This document shows, piece after piece, positions 45,111 through 56,800 of a stretch of 64,000 nucleotides of DNA (within the stretch, counting starts at the first letter, position 1; the number at the start of each line of letters is the position of its first letter). The stretch comes from Macrobrachium rosenbergii. Lineage: Eukaryota; Arthropoda; Malacostraca; Decapoda; Palaemonidae. Under the pieces are notes generated by a model that had not been told where the DNA came from, did no database searches, and was given only the letters and a program-made list of their open reading frames with translations. The stretch is taken from the NCBI RefSeq assembly GCF_040412425.1, contig NC_089768.1, forward strand, positions 699,001 through 763,000, read 5' to 3'. The translations under genes and the position numbers were made by a program.

Positions 45111-45315
45111 CCCACCTCATGCCACCCCTCAATCTGAACCTGTACTGAAAGGCAAACTGGAATGTTTAGATCCGGGCAGGCGGGTATCCCCGCCTACCTG
45201 GAGGTAGTTACTGCCTAACCACCTTGCTCAAGAGTTTAACGGCCGTTTCCAGCCTACGCCTGAAAGTAATTCCTAATGTAAAAGACCTCAGGTTTGTATA
45301 GTTAGGAAAAATACA
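45111..45315 (-). repeat. DIRS-A copy 3 right ITR (A2 type)
   Basis: The complement contains TTAAACTCTTGAGCAAGG, the A2 variant. It runs to GTTAGGAAAAATACA at 45315, where DIRS-C begins. Confidence 0.82.
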
Positions 45316-45480
45316 TTTTACTTATAGAACTTACGTGGTAGTTACATATAGCTGTCGTCTCTGACGTCATGGCAGAATTTTAAATTTCGCACTAGCGCTA
45401 TAAACACCTAGGTGATCCCTCTACCAGCGCCCTCTATAGGTAACAAGGAACTATCCCAACAATGTTCTAGAACCCATTAA
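45316..45480 (+). repeat. DIRS-C left ITR
   Basis: Complementary to 51400-51582. Shared inner words are CTCTGACGTCA, ACACCTAGGTGATCC and AACAATGTTCTAGAACCC. One difference near the tip: TTACGTGG here and TTACCTGG in the ICR and right ITR. Confidence 0.92.
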
Positions 45481-45620
45481 GTTTTCTGCCGAGAGACCGG
45501 CAAAACGGTCTCGTTTTTTGGTTTAATTTTTTGTCTGCAAGTTATACTTAAGTATTTCTTTGTGGTTTTTTGCTAGCTAGCGCTTTGCAATTTGTGGTTG
45601 GAATTAATTCATTGTACAAT

Positions 45621-47700
45621 ATGTCTGATTCTGGTTCTCAGTATAGATATTGTGCTTTAGGCTGTAGGACTCGATTGCCTAAAGGACTATCGACCCCATT
45701 CAGTTTGCACTTCATGTAGGGGTAAATTTTTTAATTCAGAGAATACATGTGAGGAATGTATGCATCTAACAACGGATGAATGGTCAGCCTTAGAGAAATA
45801 TCTACGAAAGTTAGAAAAGGACAGAGTTAGGAAGGCTTCGCAGAGATCATCATCTGCTAAGTCTGTAGGGCAGGTAATTCAATCTGTTAACCCCTCTCCT
45901 ATTAACTCTCCTTTGTCCGACCCTGTTGATCCCAATCCTATCACCGTGTCAGAGTTAAAAGTCCAGATGGACACTAAATTTTCAGCAGTGCTTTCGGCCA
46001 TCCAGACGATGGGCCAAGCCATTGAAAAGTTGGCTCCTCAAGTGAAGTGTTAGTGGAGGAGGTGTCTGTTCGGCCCACTCGTTCTCCCAGGTCTAGACCT
46101 CTGTCGGACTCCCCTGGTTCAGGAGAGGGCATGTCGAAAACCGAAAGGAGGCGAGTGGGGCTTGCTCCCAACAGTCACCCCCTCAAGTATTCCTGTTGTG
46201 CAATCCCAGGATGCTTCCGCACGCCATAGAAAAGGCGCTGCTGGGGATGTGTCTTCTAGTGGTGCTGATTCTTTGACTCCTCCTCGAAGTGGGCGCATCA
46301 AGCATTCTTCTCGCCCTCTCAAGAGGTCTCGCGCCGTCTCTCCTGCAGCGATTCCTAAGAAAAGATCGTTGACGGATCCACAAGCGGGCTGTAGCTTCTG
46401 GGAGGATCCTGAAGCTTTTTCCCCCTCGTCGGAAGGAACCTACGCGTACCATTGCTAGTAATAAGCGTGATTTCGTACCAGGAGCGCCTACATCTCGTCC
46501 AGCTTCATCGCAGATAGTGCCTCCTCCTACTACCGGTCAACAAGATCCCCGTTTTGTCGCTCAAGTTATGGACAAATTGACGGATCTTATTCAGTTCTTT
46601 TGTGGCGCTCGTGCTGCTTCGGGAGCACCTGTTGCGGAGGCGCTTCCTTTGAATGCGCCACAAGTCCTGGCGCAAGAGCCTCCCACTTCGCATGCACCAG
46701 TGAAGAGGCTCAACCAGGCGCTTCAGCATTCTTCTCTGGCTCCGGATACGCCACGTTCTGTTGGCGAGGCGCCACTTCAGCATGGCGCGCCGCCACACCT
46801 GACGGATTCGGCGCCACATCGGCATGGTCGCAAGACTTTCGATTCCGTGCGACCTACGTTTCGTCAGGAAACAGTTCCTGCACACCAATTGTCTCCTGTG
46901 TCTTCTGAAGAAGAGGAAAATGAAGAAGATGTAGAAATGGAAGAGGACATTCCAGGAATCAAGGAGAAATCTTCTGGTTATAAGAAGTTACTCAAGTTTT
47001 TCGTTGAGAACTTTGGGGACTCTTTTAAGCCTTCGACTCCGGCATCTCCCAGATCGCAGTTTAAGAGGGACAACGCCTCGGATCCAGCTCCTTTTACACG
47101 CCTAGTTTTGGCGATTTCGGCCAGGAAGGCTATCAAGAAGATTAATTCCTGGCTCTCAGACAAGAGAGAGCAAGGCAAGAGTATGTTTTGTCTTCCACCC
47201 TCCAGATTGGCTCATCACAGCCGCATGTGGTACGAGACTGGAGAACGTTTTTCCTTGGGTGTGTCTGCCTCCGCTCAAGGGGACTTCTCCAGTCTCGTGG
47301 ATTCAAGTCGTCGCACAGCTCTTCAATCAGCGAAGATCTTCTTCACGCAGTCGGAGTTGGATCATCTTCTCAAGAGTATTTTCGCTGTTGTGGAGGTCAT
47401 CAGTTTCCTAGATTGGTCAGTGGCGGCTCTGGCTAGGAAAGTCAAAGAATTCAGACTTTCGGATGCGCAGTTGACGGATTTCACTTGGTAGTCGACTGCA
47501 TAGACAAGGGAGTATGCGATAGTGCCTTGGAGCTAACTTCGGTTTTTGCAACCGAGTTCTGAAGAAACGACAACTCTGGTGCTCTTTTTTTGGCGAAGGG
47601 TGTTTCCCGCAGCCAGAGGTCTGCTCTCCTCTTTGCCCCTTTGTCGCAGGACCACTTGTTCCCGAAGGAATTAGTTCGAGAGACTGCTGAAGCTCTCACA
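45621..47700 (+). pseudogene. gag: DIRS-C gag-like ORF1 (few frameshifts)
   Basis: Starts MSDSGSQYRYCALGC at an ATG, like DIRS-B. A one-base loss in a CCCC run near 45695 shifts the frame; after correction the cysteine domain VCTSCRGK, TCEEC, TTDEW follows, with a Lys-rich helix KYLRKLEKDRVRKA. Other breaks lie near 46053 and 46460. The main open part (46517-47491) has an acidic stretch (SSEEEENEEDVEMEEDIPG) and then the conserved carboxyl region: RLVLAISARKAIKKINSWLS, SAQGDFSSLVDSSRR, SELDHLLKSIFAVVEVIS and FLDWSVAALARKVKEF. The same motifs occur in DIRS-B. A stop at 47489-47491 comes before the expected end. The product is probably a capsid-like protein; the family is known but its folds are not well defined. 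Confidence 0.78.
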
Positions 47701-47846
47701 CAAAAAGCAACACAGGACCTGTTGGCTCAGTCAGCAAAGAAACCAAGAAGACTACTCCTGTAGCTACTTCTGCCAAAACTTCGTGTTTTCAGACACTTCC
47801 AAGACGTTCAAGGGCAAGTCTGCTTCTCGGCCCTTTTCCAAGTTCC

Positions 47847-49948
47847 GTGGGAAAGGGAAATCCTCTACTCGACCTTCCAATTTTCAACAGAAGAAATGAG
47901 TGTGCTGTCCTCCACATAGCAGTAGGTGCCAGACTCCAGTCGTTCTCGGAGGCCTGGCAAAAGGTCACTCAAGATCCTTGGACCTTACAGGTGATTCCGG
48001 AAGGGTACTCCATCCCATTCCAACAAAAGCCCCGTTGTCGGACGCTCCAGTCGCTTTTCAGCGCACTCCAACGACTCTCAGAAGTTTTGCGCCCGAGAGA
48101 AGAAGTAGAAGCACTACTAAGGAAACAAGCCATCGAATTAGTGCCGACCCCATGCTCTCCGGTTTTACAACCGCCTCTTTTTAGTTTCAAAGGCGTCGGG
48201 AGGTTGGAGGCCAGTTCTAGACGTGAGCGCATTGAACGTTTTTGTAAAAAAGACGAAATTTTCGATGGAGACGACAGAGTCGGTATTGGCATCTCTTCAA
48301 CCGGGCGACTGGATGGTCTCGATAGACCTCCAGGATGCGTTTCCATGTTCCAATCCATCAGGAATCAAGGAAGTTCCTGAGGTTTGTTTTCCAAGGCAAA
48401 GTATTCCAGTTCAGAGCTCTTTGTTTTGGACTGTCAACTGCACCTCAGGTGTTTACAAGAGTTCTGTCAACGGTGGCGAAGAATCTTCACTTGCAAGGAA
48501 TAAGGATGTCAATGTATCTGGACGACTGGCTTATGAAAGCACACTCCAAAGCCAAATGTGTGGAGGACCTAACAAAGACATTATCTCTGGCAAAGGAACT
48601 AGGTCTACTAGTCAATGTTCCGAAATCGTCCCTCTCACCATCACAACAGATGGTTTATTTGGGAGTGAGGATGGACTCTCTGACTTTTCGGGCTTCTCCA
48701 TCAATACGGAGAGTAGAGTCTTGTCTAAGCATGATAGACGACTTTCTACATCGCGAGGTTTGCTCAGCCAACCAGTGGATGAGCTTGCTGGGGACTTTAG
48801 CCTCGATGGAGAAGTTCGTAAACTGGGGAGACTCAAGATGAGGCCTCTGCAGTTTTATCTACAAAGCCAATGGCCACGCAAAACCCATCCGTTCCTTTCT
48901 TTTCAAGATCTCAGATCGGATCAAGAGGGAGCTGGTCTGGTGGAATTCAAGAGAAAGACTAGAGGAGGGAATTTCTCTTTATATCAAGAACCCAGACCTC
49001 ACACTCTTGTCAGACGCTTCGGATCAGGGGTGGGGAGCGACTTTAGACAACAAGAAATGTTCGGGCCAGTGGCAGGAAGAACAGAAAGAACTGCACATAA
49101 ATGTGAAAGAACTGAAAGCGGTACATCTAGCCTTGATGCAATTTCAACAAGAGGTAAAAGGCAAGGTAATTCTAGTTCAGTCGGACAACACGACAGCTCT
49201 TGCTTATATCAAAAAGCAGGGGGGCACTCATTCCTTCTCCCTGTATCAGACGACCAAGGAACTTTTAGAATGGTCGGAAGAGAACGAGGTCACGTTATTG
49301 ACCAGGTTCATAAAAGGCGAGAGGAATGTAACAGCGGATCTCTTAAGCAGAAAGAATCAAGTCTTGCCCACGGAATGGACCCTACATCCGCAGGTTTGCA
49401 AACAGTTGTGGAATCTGTGGGGTTGTCCGCTAACAGACCTGTTTGCAACAGACAGAACAAAACGCCTCCCCGTATATTGCTCCCCAGATCCGGACGACAA
49501 GGCACTTTGGGTGGATGCAATGACAATGAGTTGGGATTGCCTGGAACTTTACGCTTTTCCACCTTTCAAAATTATCTGGAAGGTCCTGGAAAAGTTCAGG
49601 AACCACAAGAACACCAAGATGACACTAATTGTTCCATTCTGGCCATCAAGGGAGTGGTTCCCAGATCTTCTCCTCCTCCTCGCAGATTTTCCGAGGATTC
49701 TCCCGTCAAGGAAAGATCTACTCAGACAGCCCCACTTCCTGAGGTTCCATCAGAACTTGTCCGCTCTACGGCTTGTCGCCTGCAGACTGTCGAGCGACTC
49801 CTCAGGAAGAGAGGCTTTTCAAAGGAGGTTGCAAGCGCTATTGCACGACCCAGAAGAAAGTCTTCGGACGCAGTATACCAGGCAAGATGGAGTCAGTTTA
49901 GAGACTGGTGCAATAGACATGGAGTTTCGTCTTCTAAAACCTCTCTAA
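47847..49948 (+). pseudogene. pol: DIRS-C reverse transcriptase and RNase H (frameshifted)
   Basis: Lead-in VGARLQSFSEAWQKVTQD and VIPEGYSIPF (47920-48010). A one-base loss near 48163 shifts to SALNVFVKKTKFSMET and GDWMVSIDLQDAF. A second break falls inside motif A at about 48337 and leads to FHVPIHQESRKF, FQFRALCFGLSTAPQVF and the catalytic YLDD at 48515-48526. A third pair of shifts lies at 48833-48895. RNase H is open from 49007 with SDASDQGWGATL, ELKAVHLALMQF, VQSDNTTALAYIKKQGG and VTADLLSRK supplying the acidic residues. The Pol tail VYCSPDPDDKALWVDAM and LELYAFPPF runs into the recombinase overlap. Only about four small indels separate it from an open gene. Confidence 0.85.
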
Positions 49949-50856
49949 ATCAAATAGCGAAGTTCTTGCTATCCCTTTATAAGGACAAAGGATTGTCTTT
50001 GAGCACAATTAAGGGGTATCGATCAATGCTTGCGTCGGTATTTAAGCACAGAGGTCTAGACATCTCGAACAATCTGGATCTAACGGATTTACTTAAGTCT
50101 TTTAATACCTCGAAGACGAAAGTTCCTAAACAAATAGCATGGAATTTGGACATCGTTCTTAAATGGATTTGTTCAGATCAATTCGAACCTTTGGCAAATG
50201 TCTCGTTGAGAAATTTGACTAAGAAAACTATTTTTCTAGTAGCACTCGCAACAGCCATTAGGGTGAGTGAGGTTCATGCCTTGGACAAAAATATTGGTTT
50301 CGCTCAAGGAAAAGCTGTATGTTCTTCCTCTCTTAGGTTCTTAGCGAAGAACGAAGATGCGTCCAGGCCATGGCCTAGGTCTTTCAGCATTAAGAGCCTT
50401 TCAGATCTTGTGGGAGAAGGAGAACAAGAGAGATTGTTGTCCCCGGTGAGAGCCTTAAAGTTCTATATTCACCGAACAAAGGGAATCAGGGGCTCTTCGG
50501 AGAACTTGTGGTGTTCTGTGAGAAACCCGACAAGACCACTTTCCAAGAATGCTCTTGCTTTCTTCTTAAGAGAAGTTATTTCGGAAGCCCATGGGAATTG
50601 TCAGGACTCAGACACGGGAATTCTGAAAGTGAGAGCACATGAGATAAGAGCTGTAGCTACATCTTTAGCTTTCAGGCACAATCTCTCAGTGCAAAAGATT
50701 GTGAATTCTACGTTTTGGCGATGTAAGTCGGTCTTCGCAACGCATTACTTGTCAGAATTGAAGACAGATTTTGACAATGGCAGTACCTTAGGGCCTTTAG
50801 TAGTTACTGACACGGTGGTGGGTGAGGGAGAAAGAGGGGCAATCCTATCCGACTAA
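49711..50856 (+). CDS. DIRS-C tyrosine recombinase (open frame, full catalytic set)
   Basis: Integrates the circular DNA copy by site-specific strand exchange, in place of a DDE integrase. The frame is open for 381 codons here. It continues upstream to 48223, but that part mostly shadows RT/RNase H, so the start is uncertain; no ATG decides it. The amino part has SSDAVYQARWSQFRDWC and LSTIKGYRSMLASVF (core-binding region). Catalytic residues: Arg at 50260-50262 (TAIRVSEVH), His and Arg at 50638-50640 and 50647-50649 (AHEIRAV), Trp at 50716-50718 (FWRCKS) and Tyr at 50746-50748 (THYLSEL). It overlaps the Pol end in another frame, a layout known from DIRS-1. It could be functional; expression is unknown. 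Confidence 0.85.
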   Translation, partial: ERSTQTAPLPEVPSELVRSTACRLQTVERLLRKRGFSKEVASAIARPRRKSSDAVYQARWSQFRDWCNRHGVSSSKTSLNQIAKFLLSLYKDKGLSLSTIKGYRSMLASVFKHRGLDISNNLDLTDLLKSFNTSKTKVPKQIAWNLDIVLKWICSDQFEPLANVSLRNLTKKTIFLVALATAIRVSEVHALDKNIGFAQGKAVCSSSLRFLAKNEDASRPWPRSFSIKSLSDLVGEGEQERLLSPVRALKFYIHRTKGIRGSSENLWCSVRNPTRPLSKNALAFFLREVISEAHGNCQDSDTGILKVRAHEIRAVATSLAFRHNLSVQKIVNSTFWRCKSVFATHYLSELKTDFDNGSTLGPLVVTDTVVGEGERGAILSD

Positions 50857-51257
50857 CATTTTCTCCTTGATGTTGGAAATTGGGTTTGGTTGCGTCGTCT
50901 GTAGGTACCATGTTTGATGGTTTAGGAGTACCTACAGTCTTTTTAATTTTGTGGTTGAAAGTTTTTAATTTTTAATATTATGGTGATAGAGGTGATCCCT
51001 TATTGTTAATTTGGTACTGCGCCCAGAGCAAGGGCATACTAAGTCTTGTCCGTCACGGCGTTGTCCTCTATGGCAGTACTAACAGATTGTATCTGACACC
51101 CGGATCCTTTATATCCTGTCTATACAATCGAGGGATAAGCAGACTACAGAGGCAGTAACCGCTGAGTCAGCAATCCTTCAAGGTAAGGAACTAAAATTCA
51201 TGTTTTGATTTCTAACAATGTATGTGGCTGACATGGTCCCACCTCCACTAAAGGTGC

Positions 51258-51355
51258 CAATCAGCTATATGTAACTACCAGGTAAGTTCTATAAGTAAAA
51301 TGATATTTTTATGATAAAATAAGGTTTTACTTATACTTACCTGGTAGTTACATGA
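51258..51355. repeat. DIRS-C internal complementary region
   Basis: AGGTAAGTTCTATAAGTAAA complements the left tip. TGATATTTTTATGATAAAA complements the right tip. The halves meet at TAAAATGATA. Confidence 0.92.
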
Positions 51356-51399
51356 GTAAACCCCCACCTCCCCTCTCATGTCAAGTGGGCATAAAACTT

Positions 51400-51582
51400 A
51401 ATGGGTTCTAGAACATTGTTGGGATAGTTCCTTGTTACCTATAGAGGGCGCTGGTAGAGGATCACCTAGGTGTTTATAGCGCTAGCTAAAATTTAAAATT
51501 CTGCCGTGACGTCAGAGACGACAGCTATATGTAACTACCAGGTAAGTATAAGTAAAACCTTATTTTATCATAAAAATATCAT
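51400..51582 (-). repeat. DIRS-C right ITR
   Basis: Complement of the left ITR plus an outer segment (AACCTTATTTTATCATAAA), ending AAATATCAT. DIRS-A sequence (ATTTACTTTAAAAATTG) resumes directly. Confidence 0.92.
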
Positions 51583-51605
51583 ATTTACTTTAAAAATTGT
51601 TATAT

Positions 51606-52844
51606 TTTATTATGAAAATTTATACAGTGTATTGAAGTAGATTTGTCCATATTCCCTTAAATTAAGTCCTCCTATTTTTATAATGTTAAGTCTTAGGGTT
51701 ATTTAATATTTTGTTAATAGGTTACAAATCATCATACAGACGTAAAAGCGAATCTAGTGTGCTGCCAGATTAAGGTGACTAGTCTCTGAATCTCCATTAG
51801 AAACAGCTAAAGCTCATCAGTATCCGTGATCTACTGATTGTAATCATGGAACAAATAAATGGTGTTGTTAAGTGTTTGATTTATCGTTTCATGTATATGT
51901 AAGAAAGTCTTTGCGCTTTGTTTTGCCACAGACCCATTACTTTACAGTCGCCTAATCCTACAGTGAGCAACCTCCAGACACACTCTCGAGAAGAAGGCAG
52001 CTTCGACTTGGTCAAGTAAATACATTGCAAATCCAAAGTTCCTCTCAGCAAATGGTCACTTGCTGTGTCTGCTGTGCTGAAGACAGATGTGAAAATTTGC
52101 TCCCAGCTTTCCTTAGGTGCACTCATCAGAATTATAACATCCTCTTAATTTCTTAATATTTGATTATTGATTATCACATTATTTACATATATCCCTTTGT
52201 TAAAGTTATTTCGTTATGATAAATTTGTGAACTTGTCTGGTAATGGTGCTTTGATAGGCCAAGGCTAGTGAGTCTTCTTGAAAGGCCATCAGTTCCTTGT
52301 TTATATTTTTAGTAGTGTAAAAGTTATAAAGTATTTATCTCTTTTTACTTATGTATATAGTTTCAGTTATGAAGTATTTAGCTTTTTATACCATTTTGGT
52401 TTGGTATGGTTTTGATTTAATCTTAACTATTCAATATAGTACCTGTAATTTTGATAGCATGGTCTCTTGTTTCGTCCTCAAGGAGTTGCCCTCCATGGTC
52501 TGTCAGAGCTCTAGGGGTGATCAAACTAATGTCAAAGAATTTTCTTATAGCTGGTCTTGCGGCCGGGTATTGTGTCATAGTGGTAAACACTGTAACACTT
52601 GATGGAGTATATAAGGGACTCAAAGACAAGGGGCCACTATCCCAAATCTTTACAGCGAGGTTCTTCCATCGTCAAAACCTGCATAGAAGAGGAAGTGATT
52701 AATGCGCATGCGTAGTCTGCCATAGTGTCAACAACAGACCCGACACAGAGACCAAGAACCATTACAGTACTGTCTTCAGTCAATGCAGTTAAGTTTATTA
52801 TTACCTGTGCTCTAAATTTTTCTCCGATTTCATTAGTGAGGATC
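51606..52844. other. Non-coding flank, weak open frames at 52423-52702
   Basis: Mostly AT-rich. Overlapping open frames on both strands at 52423-52702 (one with a hydrophobic run NFLIAGLAAGYCVIVVNTV) are not recognised. No splice pattern decides between them. Confidence 0.35.
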
Positions 52845-52848
52845 ATGG

Positions 52849-53009
52849 TGTAAGGGTGTCAGATCACCTCTCCATTCTTGTGTTTCGCTCCTCATATGTA
52901 CATTAATCACGCTGTATGTGTTACTTGTTATTATTTCAGATTCTTTATGTATCTCATTGTATGCATCATTGTACGGCCTGTCCGCCGATATATATATCTG
53001 CCTTTACAT
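52849..53009 (+). repeat. Gypsy-2 5' LTR, first half only
   Basis: TGTAAGGGTGTCAGATCACC onward matches the 3' LTR up to CTGCCTTTACAT, then the sequence jumps into gag. Confidence 0.9.
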
Positions 53010-53014
53010 AAGCT

Positions 53015-53782
53015 GAACTTCAGTGCAAACCCGCACGCATCGTCTGTACGCCCCACTCGCCAACAAAGCCAGACGCGGTCAGACTTCCTCCGTTTTCGCA
53101 GCAGAATACGGCATCATGGTTCCTGCACGCAGATGCGCACTTTTGCGTGGCACGCATCTCAGACGATGCTATCAAATCCGATGTCACCATGACGGCGCTT
53201 CCAGAAGAGGTGTTCAACAGAATCTCCCCCTGGCTCGACACAGCTGGATAAGGTCGCATACGCGGCCTTGAAGGATAACACATCCAAACTTACTCCATGC
53301 CCATGACCGAGAGAGCACAGCATGCACTCAACCTATTATCCCAGCCCCTCAGGGAGGCATCACCCAGGGAAGCCTGGGACAAACTACGGGGGTTAGTAAC
53401 ACTGCCAAGCCGTGATGAAAACGGGAGGAAGAGGAAGGTAGACTTAACGAGAGCGATGTTCCTTCAGTGCCTCCTGCAGGAAGTTAGGGGCCAGATAAAA
53501 GATGCAGATGCCCTCAACATGGACGCCTTAGTCGACGTCACCCAGAAAATACACAAGGCCTCAAAACACGCCGCCGCCCTGGGAGCCTGCAGCCCGACGG
53601 AGGAGAACGACGACAGCAAGGGAGACATCAGCGCCATTTACAGGAAGAAGACACCATTCAGGGAACACAGGACATGGTCAAACCCGGCGTGGTGCTTCTT
53701 CCATAGAAAATTTGGCACCAACACCAGGAACTGCAGACCTCCCTGTTCCTTTAAAATAAAAAACAAAAGCAGCCACAAGTAA
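53015..53782 (+). pseudogene. gag: Gypsy-2 gag (5'-deleted, one stop)
   Basis: Capsid/nucleocapsid precursor. The first part reads VRLPPFSQQNTASWFLHAD and TALPEEVFNRISPWLDTA, a gypsy capsid start, then a stop and frame change near 53250. The second part (53297-53782) is open: AQHALNLLSQPLREASPREA, FLQCLLQEVRGQI and, near the end, a zinc-knuckle-like WCFFHRKFGTNTRNCRPPC (C-x2-H-x9-C-x3-C). The same knuckle type ends gypsy-1a Gag. The true start codon was probably removed with the 5' LTR deletion. Confidence 0.78.
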
Positions 53783-53843
53783 CAGCAGTGGCCGTGAAAT
53801 CCAACTCCCCTGACCAGCAGGTTTCTTCATCAGAGACAAAATT

Positions 53844-56800
53844 TTGAAGCGGCACCTGCTGGTAGACACGGGAGCAATGCAGTTGGTCTTCCTGTCATTC
53901 GAGGAAGATTTAGAAAAGATACCTGACTCAACACCTGCCCTCTTAGCAGCAAACAGAACTCCCATCCACACGTATGGCACGATGACCCAGACTATCTCCA
54001 TTCTGGGCCGCAGATACCACTGGCCCTTCGTCATCGCGGAGGTTAAGTTCCCCCTGCTGGGCACAGACTTCCTAGGGCACCACGGACTTCTGGTCGATGT
54101 CAGGAGACAACACCTCCACACAGGAACCTGCCATTCCCGTCAGCTCTCCACCGGACCTGGAATACCCGCCATCTGCTCCACAGCCCCCAACTTCTACATG
54201 TCCCTCCCACAGGAGTGCCCGGACGTATTCAAACCAGAGCTACGCCAGTCACCAGGGGCTTCAGCAAAGCACGGCATCTTATCATATCACCATGACGGGC
54301 CCACCAACCCATGCCAAGTTCCGACAACTATCCCCCCAAAAGTTACAAGATGCCAAACAGGCCTTCGCAGAGGTGGAATGGATGGGCGTCTGTAAAAAAG
54401 CATCAAGCCTGTGGGCGTCTCCCCTCCACATGGTAAAGAAGTCCGATGGTTCTTGGAGGCCCTGCGGAGACTATCGGCACTTGAGTTTACTGACAACACC
54501 AGACCACTATTCCCTCCCAAACATGCAAGACCTGACGGGCGCCCTCCACGGTGCGAAGATTTTCTGCAAGATGGACTTGCTGAAGTCATACTTCCAAGTC
54601 CCTGTGCATCCCGACGACGTCCCAAAGACTGCCATCATCACGCCCTTTGGGACTTATACATTTTCCTATTCCACCTTCAGTCTCAGGAACGAACGTGCCA
54701 CATTCCAGCACCTGATGGACACCATCATGGGGGATGTGCCTTTCTGCGTCTGCTACATTGATGACATCGTCATCTTCTCCAGGTCCCCAGAGGAACACCT
54801 TCGCCATGCCCGCGCCATCCTGAAATGTCTGCAGGAGAGCAGACTAGTCGTCAGGTTTGATAAGTGCATTTTCGGGACAGAAAAAGTAGACTTCCTCAGG
54901 TACGGGATTTCCCTAGCGGGAGTGTAGCCCACGGCCTCTAAAGTAAAAGCTATAGAGAATTTCCCGAAACCACAAAACATCAAGGCCCTTCAGGAGTGTC
55001 TCGGGATGATAAACTACTGACGACGTTTCATCCTAGATGCTGCCTGCACTATGTACCCCCTGACATCAATCCTGAAGGGCAAGCCAAAAACACTAACCTG
55101 GGAGGCTCCGCAGCAGCAGGCATTCATAGAAACAAAAACAGCCCTCGCCAGTGCCACCACCTTGACTCACCACAACCCCGCAGCCGCCCTCAGACTGACA
55201 ACGGATACCAGCAACATTGCCTGTGGCACAGTACTCAAGCAACTAGTGAACAGCGCCCCCCAACCCTTGGCCTTCTTCAGCCACAAGTTTTTGCCAGCAG
55301 AGACCCGTTACAGCGCCTTCGACAGGGAGCTGCTGGCAAACCTACCAGGCTGTGAGACACTTCAAGTACCTGCTGGAGGGGACCGAATTCACGATCCTAA
55401 CAGATCACAAACCCTTGGTGCACGCATTTGCAAAGCCAGGAGACGCGTGGTCTGCAAGACAATAGCGACACCTGACCATCATCTCTGAATTCGGGTGCAC
55501 CATCAACTAGCAGGAAGAACCCAGTAGCCGATGTCCTGTTGAGAGTAGAAATCAATTCCCTTCACCTCAGCATCGACTACGAAGACCTGGCAAAAGAACA
55601 AGCAGCAGACCCAGAGACGGCACCATGCAGAATGGTAGTGATGGCTCTTAAATGGGTAGATGTGCCATTAGGAAACTTGAACACAACTCTCCTCTGTGAC
55701 ACCAGCACAGGCCGCCCCTGCCCCCTAGTACCCGCCTCGAGGAGGAAGCAGGCGTTTGGCATAGTCCACAGTCTCTCCCATCCATCAGGGCGCACAACGG
55801 CTCGCCTCATGACTGACAAGTTCGTCTGGCATGGCATCAACAAGGATGTCCAATAGTGGGCAAGGAGCTGCATCCCATGCCAGGCAAGCAAAACATCCTG
55901 GCACACAGAATCCGGAGTCGGTGACTTCCCCAGCCTTGTCGGCGCTTCGGCCACATCCACACCAACGTCTTTGGGCCTCTTCCGCAGTCGGGAGAGCCAG
56001 ATACCTCCTGACGGCATAGACCGCTCCACCCGCTGGCCCGAGCAACCCCCATGGAGGAGGCATCAACAGCATCATGCGCAGAGGCCCTCCTCTCCAGTTG
56101 GATCAGCCGTTTCGGAGTGCCAGACAGCATCACTACAGACAGGGGTCCAGCCTTCCCTGTCAGAGCTCTGGGTCTCCTTGGCACGCTTGATGGGTACAAC
56201 ACTACACAGCACAACGGCCTACAACCCCGCAGCAAACAGTACGGTTGAGAGAGCACACTGCTTTCTTAAGGCAGCTCTCATGGCACATTGCACTGACAAG
56301 AGCTGGAAGGCACAGCTCCCCTGGGTCCTGCTGGGTCTCCGCACTGCACCGAAAGCAAATGGCAATGCCTCCCCTGCTGAGAACGTCTACGGGGAGACAC
56401 TGGCCATTCCCAGAGAATTCTTCCCGCCGTCAGCCGACGGCGACGTCACCCCCCTCCTGTGGTTGAGGGAACTCGCACAGAAGTTCGTGCCCTGCCATAA
56501 GACCTTCACCGACAGAACCACCACCTACAGCCCACCCTCTTTAGACTCCTGCGCCTGTGTCTTCGTCAGGGTGGATGCCCGTCGTCCTCCATTAACTGGG
56601 CCCTACAGGGAGCCTCACCGAGTCATCAGGCAGGCCGCTAAGGCATACCTCCTTGACATCCATGGGCGTGAAGACTGGGTCACCATCGACAGACTAAAGC
56701 CGGCATTCCTGTTGGACAGCGAAGTACACGAGGAGGCAGACAGACGCCCCAGATTTCCCCCTCAGTGCCTTCCCGCAGACACATTCGCCCCCCACCGAAG

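Larger units (their letters stand above)
40658..45315 (+). mobile_element. DIRS-A copy 3, internally deleted, split by DIRS-C
   Basis: Left tip GTTCCGACACAATATAC, a shortened left ITR, an A2-type leader and gag (as in copy 2 from 22340), then a recombinase tail, an ICR (about 44995-45110) and an A2-type right ITR. Reverse transcriptase and RNase H are absent. The last 20 or so bases of the element lie beyond DIRS-C at 51583-51605. A 323-bp block at 41242-41564 is absent from copy 2. Confidence 0.85.
45316..51582 (+). mobile_element. DIRS-C, complete DIRS1-type element with open recombinase
   Basis: About 6.27 kb: left ITR (45316-45480), gag (45621-47700), RT/RNase H (47847-49750), tyrosine recombinase (49711-50856), ICR (51258-51355) and right ITR (51400-51582). 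It is closely related to DIRS-B in gene order and protein sequence but has different ends (TTTTACTTATAGAACTTACG). It sits in the right terminus of DIRS-A copy 3. Gag and Pol have a few frameshifts; the recombinase is open. Confidence 0.93.

Noticed and set aside
48223..49700. Amino-terminal half of the 877-codon open frame as part of one giant protein
   Set aside because: Apart from short stretches, this part reads RT/RNase H DNA in the wrong frame. The recognisable recombinase starts near 49711.
52423..52702. Small membrane protein gene
   Set aside because: Open frames of similar length exist on both strands, and neither has a motif, splice logic or a copy to compare.
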